A DNA stretch of 52,392 bases from a virus: positions 1 to 52,392 of the IMG/VR virus record IMGVR_UViG_3300025131_005133. The stretch is one strand, 5' to 3'. Under the pieces are notes generated by a model. It was given only the letters and a program-made list of their open reading frames with translations, searched no databases and was not told where the DNA came from. Position numbers and translations under genes: made by a program. Shown piece by piece: positions 16,379 through 25,231 of the stretch. How positions within the stretch are numbered: position 1 is the first letter of the stretch; every line of letters starts with the position of its first letter.

Positions 16379-16841
16379 TAATTGTCCATTGTGTGAAGAA
16401 CATTCACTTCATATTTTAGGACAAGAAGAATCACAGATGATGCAATGTTTAAATTGTGGTTACACAAGTACATCTAAATTTATTGGTGATAAAAAAACAA
16501 ATGAAGAATATCAAAAACTTACAGAAGACATGCAAAACTGGTCAACGGAATTTAATGGTAGAATTTGGATTCCAACAATGATGACATTACCAATTGGTAT
16601 GTTATATCCAACTAATATAGAAGAAGTTGTTGGTGATGGTACAAGAACTGTTATGAAATGGTCGTTTGCTGAAATGGTTGATATTCCAGAAGAAGAAAGA
16701 ACGAATTATCCTGTTCCTGGTGATACAGAACAATACTATGAACGAATGTATGACATTGATAACGCTAATATTTATGATGAGTTCTTTGAAGGTATGGTAG
16801 AATTAAATAACAGAATGAAAGAAGAATCTGATAATGCCTAA
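16365..16841 (+). CDS. Hypothetical protein with N-terminal zinc ribbon
   Basis: A 158-residue acidic protein. CPLC at about 7-10 and CLNCGY at about 29-34 form a zinc ribbon; the rest is a soluble alpha/beta region (FNGRIWIPTMMTLPIGMLYP). Resembles uncharacterised proteins of T4-like phages. It overlaps the glycosyltransferase upstream by 14 bases but its core is unrelated to sugar metabolism. GGAG sits 7 bases before the ATG. Confidence 0.6.
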   Translation: MQMVSNCPLCEEHSLHILGQEESQMMQCLNCGYTSTSKFIGDKKTNEEYQKLTEDMQNWSTEFNGRIWIPTMMTLPIGMLYPTNIEEVVGDGTRTVMKWSFAEMVDIPEEERTNYPVPGDTEQYYERMYDIDNANIYDEFFEGMVELNNRMKEESDNA

Positions 16842-17298
16842 GTTAGGTAAAGTAGCACATTACTCAAAACGACTTCTAATTCAAAAAGTACCAGAAGCTA
16901 AAATCTTACCTGGTATGTTATTAACTTTTGAATATAGTGAATCTAACATTTATGACAGACGGCCATTGATATTAGTGTTGGGAGTAATAGGTGACAGACT
17001 TGAAGGTGTTAATTTCAATTATCTAAAAGAGAGTGAAATAACTCGTTTCTTTAAAGAATGTGAAAAATTTGGAGTTGAACCATTATATGAAAATTATTTA
17101 AAATTACCTGATGATTACATTAGAGTTCCATTGAATACTAAATTTAGTCCAAGTAGATGGGATGGTAAAACAGTTTACACAAGAATATTTAAAAGATATA
17201 AGAGATACAGAGAAGCGTACAGAAGCTACAAATTGAAAAGTGTAACAGCAGCAAAAGTTGTTAATTATAAAATAAAAGGGTTAGAACAAGGTGAATGA
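16834..17298 (+). CDS. Conserved phage hypothetical protein
   Basis: A 154-residue basic protein. The centre (GMLLTFEYSES, then DRRPLILVLGVIGDRLEGVNFNYL) has the pattern P-L-x-hydrophobic...G-x-N-x2-YL that I associate with a widespread T4-like phage family of unknown role. The C-terminus is rich in Tyr, Arg and Lys. It overlaps its neighbours by 8 bases on both sides, so it is embedded in the island transcript although it is not an obvious sugar enzyme. Confidence 0.55.
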   Translation: MPKLGKVAHYSKRLLIQKVPEAKILPGMLLTFEYSESNIYDRRPLILVLGVIGDRLEGVNFNYLKESEITRFFKECEKFGVEPLYENYLKLPDDYIRVPLNTKFSPSRWDGKTVYTRIFKRYKRYREAYRSYKLKSVTAAKVVNYKIKGLEQGE

Positions 17299-17920
17299 CA
17301 TATCCATCTCATATGCAATCCTGACACACAACGAGGATAAATCATTACAAAAACTACTTGACTTTCTTGTTGAACATAAAGATGAGAATGATGAAATAGT
17401 CATACTTGACGATTTTTCAGATAATCCAAAGACAATAGAGATACTTGATTTCTATGTATCAGCTCACGACATTGTATATGAACAAAGAGAACTACTAAAA
17501 GATTTCGCAAATCAAAAAAACTACTTGAATCGTATGTGTTCAGGTGATTACATTTTTAACATAGATGCAGATGAGATGTTAACAAAGTTCTTCATGGAAA
17601 ATGTCAAGAGTGTGTTAGAAGCAAACCCAACAATTGATTTGTTTTGGTTACCGAGAGTTAATACAGTTAAAGGATTAACACAAGAACATATCAACAAGTG
17701 GAGTTGGAATGTGAACGAAAAAGGTTGGGTAAATTGGCCGGATATACAAGGTAGACTTTATAAGAAACGACCAAACATCTTATGGGAAAAACCAGTTCAC
17801 GAAAGAATTATAGGTTACAGAGAACATACATTTTTTCCACAAGAAAAGAATTGGGCTATTATTCATAAGAAAGAGATAGACAAGCAAGAAAAACAAAATG
17901 AGTTTTATAGTACAATATGA
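17291..17920 (+). CDS. Family 2 glycosyltransferase (GT-A)
   Basis: A 209-residue GT2-type enzyme: SYAILTHNEDKSLQKLLDF at the N-terminus, EIVILDDFSDN at about 35-45, and the metal-binding DxD as NIDADEM at about 94-100. It is short for GT2, lacking extra C-terminal or membrane segments, so it probably acts in the cytoplasm. The start is the GTG at 17291, in a GGTGAATGA overlap; ATG 17294 is not in this frame. Sugar specificity unknown. Confidence 0.8.
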   Translation: MNDISISYAILTHNEDKSLQKLLDFLVEHKDENDEIVILDDFSDNPKTIEILDFYVSAHDIVYEQRELLKDFANQKNYLNRMCSGDYIFNIDADEMLTKFFMENVKSVLEANPTIDLFWLPRVNTVKGLTQEHINKWSWNVNEKGWVNWPDIQGRLYKKRPNILWEKPVHERIIGYREHTFFPQEKNWAIIHKKEIDKQEKQNEFYSTI

Positions 17921-19587
17921 TAAAAATAAGATTATTAGAACCAGACAAACATCGTAATGAATGTGTTTTTAGACCATACCTTTGGGCTCAAAATAGTTTA
18001 AGAGAAATAGGTATAGAGTTTACGACAGGTGATTCATATGATTACACTTGGGTAGGTCAAGCAAGTGTTATTGACAAAAAGGTTTCGTTACAAGAATCTG
18101 TTGACAAGGGATTAGAATTTCTATCTAACATAGATGGTGAATACATGATATTAGATGGACAAGATTCAACTTCATTGATTGGAACATACGAGGTTTTCAA
18201 ACAATCTAACGCGTTACTCCTATTGAAGAACAGTATGCTCAAAGACAGAAGTTTGTACAAAAAAGGTTGGGTATTAGGGAGATATTATTGGGGAGTTGGT
18301 GATTACAAACTTGATGATTTTGATGAATATTCAGATAGAATTGTATTGAGTGGAACTAATTGGTTAAGTACACATTTTACTGGTGTTAATATTCAATGGT
18401 ATGATTATAAGACTCCTAAAACATATGATATATCAGCTATGTTTCAGTATCCTCAAGGAACAGAAGTTTTTGAACACGAACAATTACAAAGTTATCATTA
18501 TGATAAACACAGAACACCTATGATGAATGTGTTAGACAAATTAAGTTATAACATTGCTAAATTAGAAAATGGAGTAAGAGTTCCAATAGAAGAGTATTAT
18601 CAAAAAATATCAGACGCTAAAATATTGTTAGCACCTTTTGGTTATGGTGAAATGGCACCAAGAGATTTAGACACAGCTCAATTTGGAGCAGTATTGATAA
18701 AACCAGATATGAGTTACATTGATACCAAACCTAATTTGTTTGAAGACAATAAAACATATATCGCATGTAAACATGATTATTCAGATTTAGAAGAAAAAAT
18801 TGATTTTGTAATGTCAAATTATGATGAGGTACAAGAAAAGATTGTCTTGAATATGAGAGACAAAATTAAAAATGAGATACATCCCAATAACATAGCATTA
18901 CATATATATGATATTTTTAGAAAAATGCCATCTATATCTACCGAAACTAATATACAAAATATGAGTGACTTGTCAATTGACGAAATACATAAAATTCAAT
19001 CAGTTGTTAATGTGTGTAATGGTATGAGTTTTGATCAATATAAATCTATTTATAATTGTATCAAATTAAAAAAAGATTCTAATGTTTTAGTTTTTGGTGT
19101 TGGTAGTGATTCTAATTTGTGGTATGAAACAAATAAGAATGGTAAAACTGTTTTTTTAGAAGATAACGAGGAGTGGTTTAACCAAGTTAAAATTCAATCA
19201 CCTCATTTAGAAATATGTAAAATAAAATATACAGATACAGGATATGAAGCCGATAGTTTAATTGAAGAATATAAATCTGGAAATGAAAATTGTCTTTCTT
19301 TAGATTTACCTGATTATATCAGAAATACAGATTGGGATGTAATTGTAGTAGACGCCCCAGCTGGTTGGGGTGATAAATATCCATGTAGAATGAAAAGTAT
19401 TTATGAAACTTATAATTTAACCAAAAATTTAATTGAGGTTGATATATTTGTACATGACAGTCAAAGAGAAATAGAAACTAAATATTGTAATTATTTTTTA
19501 AAACCAAATTATAAATTGATAGATGAAGTTTTAGATCCTGAAGGTACAGAATTTGCAGGTCGTAAACTTTCTCATTTTAAGAGATGA
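17917..19587 (+). CDS. Two-domain protein: glycosyltransferase-like N-terminus, DUF579/GXM-like methyltransferase C-terminus
   Basis: A 556-residue fusion. Residues ~1-310 resemble a GT-B enzyme, with APFGYGEMAPRDLDTAQFGA at about 241-260 as a donor-site motif. Residues ~385-556 match DUF579, the family of plant glucuronoxylan 4-O-methyltransferases: VLVFGVGSDSNLW (SAM-binding loop, ~390-402), KTVFLEDNEEW, WDVIVVDAPAGW at about 473-484, and VHDSQREIE near the end. These motifs follow in the same order and spacing as in the plant enzymes. The likely job is to add a sugar and O-methylate it, or a neighbouring uronic acid. A UDP-glucose dehydrogenase-like gene in the island could supply uronic acid. 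DUF579 assignment is from memory of the motif set. Confidence 0.78.
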   Translation: MIKIRLLEPDKHRNECVFRPYLWAQNSLREIGIEFTTGDSYDYTWVGQASVIDKKVSLQESVDKGLEFLSNIDGEYMILDGQDSTSLIGTYEVFKQSNALLLLKNSMLKDRSLYKKGWVLGRYYWGVGDYKLDDFDEYSDRIVLSGTNWLSTHFTGVNIQWYDYKTPKTYDISAMFQYPQGTEVFEHEQLQSYHYDKHRTPMMNVLDKLSYNIAKLENGVRVPIEEYYQKISDAKILLAPFGYGEMAPRDLDTAQFGAVLIKPDMSYIDTKPNLFEDNKTYIACKHDYSDLEEKIDFVMSNYDEVQEKIVLNMRDKIKNEIHPNNIALHIYDIFRKMPSISTETNIQNMSDLSIDEIHKIQSVVNVCNGMSFDQYKSIYNCIKLKKDSNVLVFGVGSDSNLWYETNKNGKTVFLEDNEEWFNQVKIQSPHLEICKIKYTDTGYEADSLIEEYKSGNENCLSLDLPDYIRNTDWDVIVVDAPAGWGDKYPCRMKSIYETYNLTKNLIEVDIFVHDSQREIETKYCNYFLKPNYKLIDEVLDPEGTEFAGRKLSHFKR

Positions 19588-20591
19588 ATTTTGCTTTAAT
19601 AGTAGATGCACTTGATCCGGTCAGTTCATATTATGTTGACAATAATACTGTATATGATTTTAAAAATAATAAAGAATATTTTATTCCAACTATTGGTATA
19701 AATAAAGATTGTTTTCTTACTATATACAATTATCCTTTGTTATTTGAGAATGGTTACTTATTCAATTGGCATGAATTTGAATATGATTTACCAGATTTGG
19801 ATTTAGATTTGATTTTTTTAGTAGTAGAGAGGACATTGGGTAGAGAAGAATTTACACCTTGGGTTGACATTCAAAATTTGAGAAAAAAATATCCAAATAC
19901 AAGAATAGTTGGTTATATAAAAGAGCCAGAAGCTGTAATTAATAGTTATAATGATCATAACCAATACTCACTCAAAGTTAATTTTTTGAATAAGTGTGAT
20001 GCTGTCGTAGTTAACAGACCAGAACTCAAGGAATTTCAAAAATTGGCTGACGGTGTTGACAAACCATTTAATTTTGTAGCTCTACCTCATAATGTGAATT
20101 ATTATTATGATAATTTTTTTAAAGATAAAGATCTAGCTATATGGGCTTATACACCACATAGTGGAAACCGTAGATATTCTACACTTGATTTTTCTAAATA
20201 CATAAGTGACAAGTATGATATACCGTTGAGACATAAACAATTAAATTTAATGAGAAATTTTCATATACCAATTGAAGAATTTATAGATAAGTGGTCGTCA
20301 TGTCTTTTTCATTTTAATTTAGATCCTATACCTTACTTTCCTGGAAACCAAGCAGTGCAGGTAGCTAGTACAGGTACAATTAATGTTGGTGGGGTCAATG
20401 ATTATCATCATATCTTATATCCAGAAATTGCTACATGTGATTTAAAAAAATTAGAAGAAAAGTTTGTTCAGTTATTGGAAGATGAAAATAAAAGAAATGA
20501 GGTTGTTGAACGAGCCTGGAATAAATTGAATGAGATATTTAGTTTCAAAGCAGTTCGTAAACAAATAGAAAATATAAGGTATATTAGTTAG
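19584..20591 (+). CDS. Probable GT-B glycosyltransferase
   Basis: A 335-residue protein with the two-Rossmann layout of GT-B enzymes. Middle region: RIVGYIKEPEAVINSYND and CDAVVVNRPE. C-terminal half: FHFNLDPIPYFPGNQAVQVASTG, where a GNQ and small-residue turn stand in for the donor site. No strict E-x7-E motif is seen. Overlaps both neighbours in the island and is preceded by a glycosyltransferase fusion. Assigned by fold pattern and context. Confidence 0.6.
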   Translation: MNFALIVDALDPVSSYYVDNNTVYDFKNNKEYFIPTIGINKDCFLTIYNYPLLFENGYLFNWHEFEYDLPDLDLDLIFLVVERTLGREEFTPWVDIQNLRKKYPNTRIVGYIKEPEAVINSYNDHNQYSLKVNFLNKCDAVVVNRPELKEFQKLADGVDKPFNFVALPHNVNYYYDNFFKDKDLAIWAYTPHSGNRRYSTLDFSKYISDKYDIPLRHKQLNLMRNFHIPIEEFIDKWSSCLFHFNLDPIPYFPGNQAVQVASTGTINVGGVNDYHHILYPEIATCDLKKLEEKFVQLLEDENKRNEVVERAWNKLNEIFSFKAVRKQIENIRYIS

Positions 20592-21494
20592 ATGACAAAA
20601 ATATTGGTTACTGGTGGAAGTGGTTTAGTTGGTAAACACTTACAAGATATTTTACCTGATGCTATTTACATATCATCAAAAGATTATGATTTAACAGATT
20701 TACAACAAGTTAGAGATATGATGAATGAGTATAAACCAAATAATGTTATACATTTAGCAGCTAGGGTTGGTGGTATTGTAGATAACATAAACTATCCTGT
20801 AGATTATCTTGAAGAAAATGTTTTGATGAATACAAATGTACTAAAGGCTTGTCATGAATTTGATGTTAAAAGAGTTATAGCTATCCTAAGTACTTGTGTT
20901 TATCCTGATGTAGTAGAAACATATCCGATGAAAGAAGAAGACTTATTTAATGGTCCTCCAACTCCTACTAATTTCTCATATGGATTTGCTAAACGATGTA
21001 TGGCAGCTCATATTGATTCTTATAGAAAACAATACGATAAGAAATGGTCTTATCTAATTCCTTGTAATTTATATGGTGAGTATGATAAGTATGAAGAACA
21101 TCATAGTCATTTTGTATCAGCTCTCATCAGAAAGATATATGAAGCTGAAGATTCTATAGAACTATGGGGAACAGGAAAACCATTAAGACAATTTATGTAT
21201 GGTGGTGATTTAGCTAGAGTGATTAAACATATGATTGACAATACTATTGTTGGTAGTTTTAATGTAGCACCGGAATGGGTACATTCAATAAATGATTTAG
21301 CGGAAATTGGAAAAAAGGCTTGTTTAAAAGATGAAATAGTTGTAAATTATGATAACGATAAACCAGATGGTCAATATAGAAAAGATGTAGATTCATCTAA
21401 ATTATTGTCTGTATTAAAAGATTTTGAATTTACAACTTTAGAAGAAGGAATAAAAAAGGTTTATGATAACTTTAGTAAAAGATACGATAGATAA
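20592..21494 (+). CDS. GDP-L-fucose synthase / GDP-L-colitose synthase-like epimerase-reductase
   Basis: A 300-residue short-chain dehydrogenase of the WcaG/Fcl type, using NADPH. The NAD-binding loop is VTGGSGLVGKHL, then HLAARVGGI at about 55-63. The catalytic Ser is in STCVYP, and Tyr and Lys in YGFAKR (Y130, K134). Fcl converts GDP-4-keto-6-deoxymannose to GDP-fucose. Its homologue ColC makes GDP-L-colitose from the 3-deoxy intermediate. The adjacent ColD-like dehydratase favours the colitose role. Fcl and ColC are hard to separate by sequence alone. Confidence 0.83.
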   Translation: MTKILVTGGSGLVGKHLQDILPDAIYISSKDYDLTDLQQVRDMMNEYKPNNVIHLAARVGGIVDNINYPVDYLEENVLMNTNVLKACHEFDVKRVIAILSTCVYPDVVETYPMKEEDLFNGPPTPTNFSYGFAKRCMAAHIDSYRKQYDKKWSYLIPCNLYGEYDKYEEHHSHFVSALIRKIYEAEDSIELWGTGKPLRQFMYGGDLARVIKHMIDNTIVGSFNVAPEWVHSINDLAEIGKKACLKDEIVVNYDNDKPDGQYRKDVDSSKLLSVLKDFEFTTLEEGIKKVYDNFSKRYDR

Positions 21495-22617
21495 TAAAGA
21501 CATTGACCAGTTAATTGATTGGTTGAAAACATATCCAAGATTGACAAAAGGTCCATTAACTTTAGAATTAGAAGAGAAGTGGTCTAAATGGTTGGGTGTT
21601 AAATATTCTGTTTTTTGTAATTCAGGTTCATCTGCTAATTTGTTGATGTTATCAGCATTAAATGAAAGTGGTTATATGGATAACAACAAAGTTGTAGTTC
21701 CATCAGTTGCATGGTCTACAGATTTAGCTCCTGTGATACAATTAGGTTTTGAACCAATATTATGTGATTCTAATATGGAAGACTTGTCAGTAGATTTAGA
21801 ACACTTAGAAAAAATATTTAAAGAAGAAAGACCGTCAGCACTTATATTCGTATCTGTTTTGGGATTAGTTCCTGATATGGATAAATTATTTGATTTATGC
21901 ATGAGATATGAGGTATCTCTTTTAGAAGATACTTGTGAATCAATGGGTTGTGAATATAAAGGAAAAAAACTTGGAACATTTGGACAGATGTCAAGTTTCT
22001 CTACATTTTTCGGTCATCACATATCAACGATTGAAGGTGGTTTTGTTTCAACAGATAATTTTGAATTATATGAATTATTGGTATCTTTACGAAGCCATGG
22101 TTGGGATAGAGATTTAAGCAAGGAAACACAAAAAGAGTTACAAGAAGAATGGAATGTATCAGAGTTTGCTGCTATGTACACTTTTTATTATCCAGGTTTT
22201 AATCTGAGGTCTACAGATTTACAAGCATTTATAGGATTGGGTCAGATTGATAAATTAAATGGTTGGGGAAAACAAAGAGTAAGGAATTTTAATCTGTATC
22301 AAAAATTAATCAAGAATGATTATTGGAAACCAAAACCACAATCTGATTCGTTTATATCCAATTTTGCTTATCCTGTAATTCATCCTAATAGAGATGAAAT
22401 AATTACAGAATTACAAAATAATGATGTTGAAGTTAGACCAATGATTTGTGGTTCGATGGGAACACAACCATTTTATGTTAAGGAGTATGGTATGTTAGAA
22501 CTGCCTAATGTATCTGTAGTAGATAAGTATGGATTTTATGTTCCAAATCATCCTAAACTAACATCTGATGAAATTTTATTTATATCAGAAATAATTAATA
22601 TGGAGATATCTAAATGA
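21463..22617 (+). CDS. ColD-like GDP-4-keto-6-deoxymannose 3-dehydratase (DegT fold)
   Basis: A 384-residue PLP-fold enzyme of the DegT/DnrJ/EryC1 superfamily. Where aminotransferases carry the PLP-binding Lys, it has His: FFGHHISTIEGGFVST at about 182-197, with His at 185 and 186. This matches ColD (His188) and RfbH/DdhC, which remove the C3 hydroxyl to give 3-deoxy sugars instead of transferring an amino group. LRSHGW at about 210-215 is also typical of ColD. With the gmd and fcl/colC neighbours it completes a predicted route GDP-mannose to GDP-colitose. Overlaps the gene before it by 32 bases and gmd by 4. Confidence 0.82.
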   Translation: MITLVKDTIDNKDIDQLIDWLKTYPRLTKGPLTLELEEKWSKWLGVKYSVFCNSGSSANLLMLSALNESGYMDNNKVVVPSVAWSTDLAPVIQLGFEPILCDSNMEDLSVDLEHLEKIFKEERPSALIFVSVLGLVPDMDKLFDLCMRYEVSLLEDTCESMGCEYKGKKLGTFGQMSSFSTFFGHHISTIEGGFVSTDNFELYELLVSLRSHGWDRDLSKETQKELQEEWNVSEFAAMYTFYYPGFNLRSTDLQAFIGLGQIDKLNGWGKQRVRNFNLYQKLIKNDYWKPKPQSDSFISNFAYPVIHPNRDEIITELQNNDVEVRPMICGSMGTQPFYVKEYGMLELPNVSVVDKYGFYVPNHPKLTSDEILFISEIINMEISK

Positions 22618-23588
22618 AAAAGGCTTTAATTACAGGTATTAATGGACAAGATGGTTCTTATTTAGCTGAACTATTATTAGAAAAAGGTTATGAAGTTCAT
22701 GGAATCCTAAAACGAAATTCAGTTACTGAAAATCAGACTGCTAGATTAGTTAATATATTTTCACAATTAAATCTTGAATATGCTGATATGACAGACATGG
22801 CTTCTTTAATTAAAGTGTTACAAGATGTCCAACCTGATGAAATATACAATTTAGCCGCTCAATCACATGTAAGAATATCATTTGACCAGCCAATTTATAC
22901 TGCTCAAACAGTTGCTATTGGAGTTATGAATTTATTAGAATCTATACGATTGATTTGTCCCAAAGCTAAGATGTACCAAGCATCATCATCAGAAATGTTT
23001 GGTAATAGTATAGATGAAGATGGTTATCAGAGAGAAACAACACCAATGAATCCTGTTTCACCTTATGGTTGTTCTAAAGTATTTGCGTACAATTTAGTAA
23101 GAAACTATAGAAATTCATATGGATTATTTTTAAGTAATGGTATTCTATTTAATCACGAATCACCAAGAAGAGGAATAAACTTTGTAACTAACAAAGTTGT
23201 AAAAGAAGCTTGTAAGATTAGAGTTGGTATGTCAAATCAATTTAAGTTGGGTAATTTAGAAGCATCTAGAGATTGGGGTCACGCTAAAGATTATGTTAAG
23301 GCTATGTGGTTAATATTACAACATGACACTCCAGATGATTTTGTATGTTCTACTGGAATATCTCATACGGTTAGAGATTTAGTAGATTATGTTTTTAAAA
23401 AAATAGAATTACCAAATTGGGAAACATTTGTTGGTCAAGATGAGAAGTATTTAAGACCAGAGGAATTAAATGTGTTGAAGGGTGATTGTTCAAAAGCTAA
23501 AAGAGTGTTAGGATGGAAACATGAGTATACATTTGAAACCATGCTAGATGAAATGATTGAACATTGGTTTAAAATTTTTAAGGAATGA
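22614..23588 (+). CDS. gmd: GDP-mannose 4,6-dehydratase
   Basis: A 324-residue SDR enzyme converting GDP-D-mannose to GDP-4-keto-6-deoxy-D-mannose. TGINGQDGSYLAELLL at about 7-22 is the Gmd signature, then NLAAQSHVRISFDQP, SSSEMFGN and YGCSKVF (Tyr ~151, Lys ~155). NHESPRRG follows, also diagnostic. Length is at the short end for Gmd. It supplies the intermediate for the two preceding genes. No mannose-1-phosphate guanylyltransferase is seen in the window, so GDP-mannose presumably comes from the host. Confidence 0.92.
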   Translation: MKKALITGINGQDGSYLAELLLEKGYEVHGILKRNSVTENQTARLVNIFSQLNLEYADMTDMASLIKVLQDVQPDEIYNLAAQSHVRISFDQPIYTAQTVAIGVMNLLESIRLICPKAKMYQASSSEMFGNSIDEDGYQRETTPMNPVSPYGCSKVFAYNLVRNYRNSYGLFLSNGILFNHESPRRGINFVTNKVVKEACKIRVGMSNQFKLGNLEASRDWGHAKDYVKAMWLILQHDTPDDFVCSTGISHTVRDLVDYVFKKIELPNWETFVGQDEKYLRPEELNVLKGDCSKAKRVLGWKHEYTFETMLDEMIEHWFKIFKE

Positions 23589-23594
23589 TGAGAA

Positions 23595-24326
23595 ATGTTT
23601 AGTTATAATGAATATAGAAATTTGATTAAAATTATATCAGGAAACTTACCAATACTTGATTTTAAAGAAGTAAAAAAAGATACAGAAAAATTTTGTGTGT
23701 TGAGACATGATATTGAGTTTTCAATTGATAGAGCACATAAGATAGCCAAAATTGAAAATCAATTGGGAGTGTCGTCTACTTATACTGTTCAAGTTAGAAA
23801 TAATACATATAATGCACTTTCTGAAAAAAATATAGAATTGATTCATAAGATAAAAGAATTAGGACATTATATAGGTTTGCATCAAAATCCACCGATAATG
23901 CCATTACCAGAATTAAATAATTATATATTAAGAGATATTAAAACACTTGAAGATTCTTATGGTTTTCCAATTGATAGATTTGCATTTCATAGACCTAAAT
24001 CTGAATATTTAAGTAAGTATATAGAATTAAAAGGTAAAATAAATTGTTATGGTACTAAGTTTTTTAATTATTTTGAAAATGAACCAGGTAAGTTAGATGT
24101 ATTATACTTAGCTGATTCTAATCATAAGTGGAAGTATGGTTATCCACTAGATTTTGATTTTTCTAAGATTAATAAATTACAATTATTAACACACCCATTT
24201 TCTTGGTCGGAAAATGGTGGAGACAATTATGGTAATTTTGTAAGTTTAATCAGAGAAAGAAATGATGAATTAGTAAATTCAATGAATACAGAAACTACTA
24301 CTTTTCCACAGGAACTTTTATCTTGA
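23595..24326 (+). CDS. Polysaccharide deacetylase-like protein
   Basis: A 243-residue protein resembling NodB/CE4 deacetylases. LRHDIEFSIDRAHKIAKIE at about 36-54 holds the HD metal site; GLHQNPP at about 94-100 and THPFSWS at about 196-202 are later active-site strands. These enzymes remove N- or O-acetyl groups from sugars. No signal peptide is seen, so it probably acts on a cytoplasmic sugar intermediate. The next gene is a formyltransferase, which would re-acylate a freed amine. Confidence 0.7.
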   Translation: MFSYNEYRNLIKIISGNLPILDFKEVKKDTEKFCVLRHDIEFSIDRAHKIAKIENQLGVSSTYTVQVRNNTYNALSEKNIELIHKIKELGHYIGLHQNPPIMPLPELNNYILRDIKTLEDSYGFPIDRFAFHRPKSEYLSKYIELKGKINCYGTKFFNYFENEPGKLDVLYLADSNHKWKYGYPLDFDFSKINKLQLLTHPFSWSENGGDNYGNFVSLIRERNDELVNSMNTETTTFPQELLS

Positions 24327-25231
24327 AATATAAAATAGTATTTTTTGGAACAAAACAATCAACTATCTCCTTGTTAAAAAGATTTAAAGATGGTGTTGAC
24401 TTGGTGGTTACCGTAAGTGATGAAGTCAAGAATAATAACCACATTTCGGCCACAGGTGATGTTTTTGGTTATGCATCTAAAAATAATATAAAATGTTATT
24501 CTACTGATGATTATACATTAAAATCTTGTAGAGATTTTTTTGAAAGTAATGAATTTGATATAGGAATTTGTTATGGTTGGCAGAGATTGATACCAAAATA
24601 TATTTTAGAGAGATTCAAGTACGGAGTTTTTGGAACACACGCAAGTCCATTGGGATTACCATATGGTAAGGGAAGATCTCCACTTAACTGGTCTATTATC
24701 AGAGGTTTTGATCAGGTGTATTTTAATTTATTTAAGTATGAAACCACAGCTGATAGTGGAATGATATATTCAACAATCAAGTTTGAAATAAATAAATGGG
24801 ATACCATAGATTCTATTAAGATGAAAGATTTAATTGTCACAAGAAATCAGGTTTCTAATTTACTTGAGGATTATGAGAATAACAATATAAATTTATATAA
24901 TCAACGAGATGATATCGAGGAAACATTTTTTCTTAAAAGATCACCTAAAGATGGAAAAATAGATTTGAACCATAGTAGTAGAGAAATATATAATTTAATT
25001 AGAGGTGTTACCAATCCATTTCCTGGAGCTTTTTTAATGTATGGAGATTCTAAACTTATAATATGGGATGCTGTACCATTTGACGGTCAGTTAGATTTTA
25101 GTGATTATGTGTTGGGTGAAATAATAGAATTTATTGACAGTAAATTTATATTGAAATTGGTGGATGGAACACTTTTAGTTAAAAATTTTGAATGTGATAG
25201 AAAACTTAAACATGGAATTATTTTAAAATGA
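24323..25231 (+). CDS. Sugar N-formyltransferase-like (methionyl-tRNA formyltransferase fold)
   Basis: A 302-residue formyltransferase using N10-formyl-tetrahydrofolate. GTHASPLGLPYGKGRSPLNW at about 104-123 carries the catalytic His (H106); TADSGMIY carries Asp (D144). The usual Asn two residues before the His is Gly here. The C-terminal half (KDGKIDLN, then LIRGVTNPFPGAF) resembles the second domain of ArnA- and Fmt-type enzymes. Inside a sugar island the substrate is more likely an amino-sugar nucleotide than Met-tRNA. Overlaps the deacetylase by 4 bases. Confidence 0.78.
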   Translation: MKYKIVFFGTKQSTISLLKRFKDGVDLVVTVSDEVKNNNHISATGDVFGYASKNNIKCYSTDDYTLKSCRDFFESNEFDIGICYGWQRLIPKYILERFKYGVFGTHASPLGLPYGKGRSPLNWSIIRGFDQVYFNLFKYETTADSGMIYSTIKFEINKWDTIDSIKMKDLIVTRNQVSNLLEDYENNNINLYNQRDDIEETFFLKRSPKDGKIDLNHSSREIYNLIRGVTNPFPGAFLMYGDSKLIIWDAVPFDGQLDFSDYVLGEIIEFIDSKFILKLVDGTLLVKNFECDRKLKHGIILK

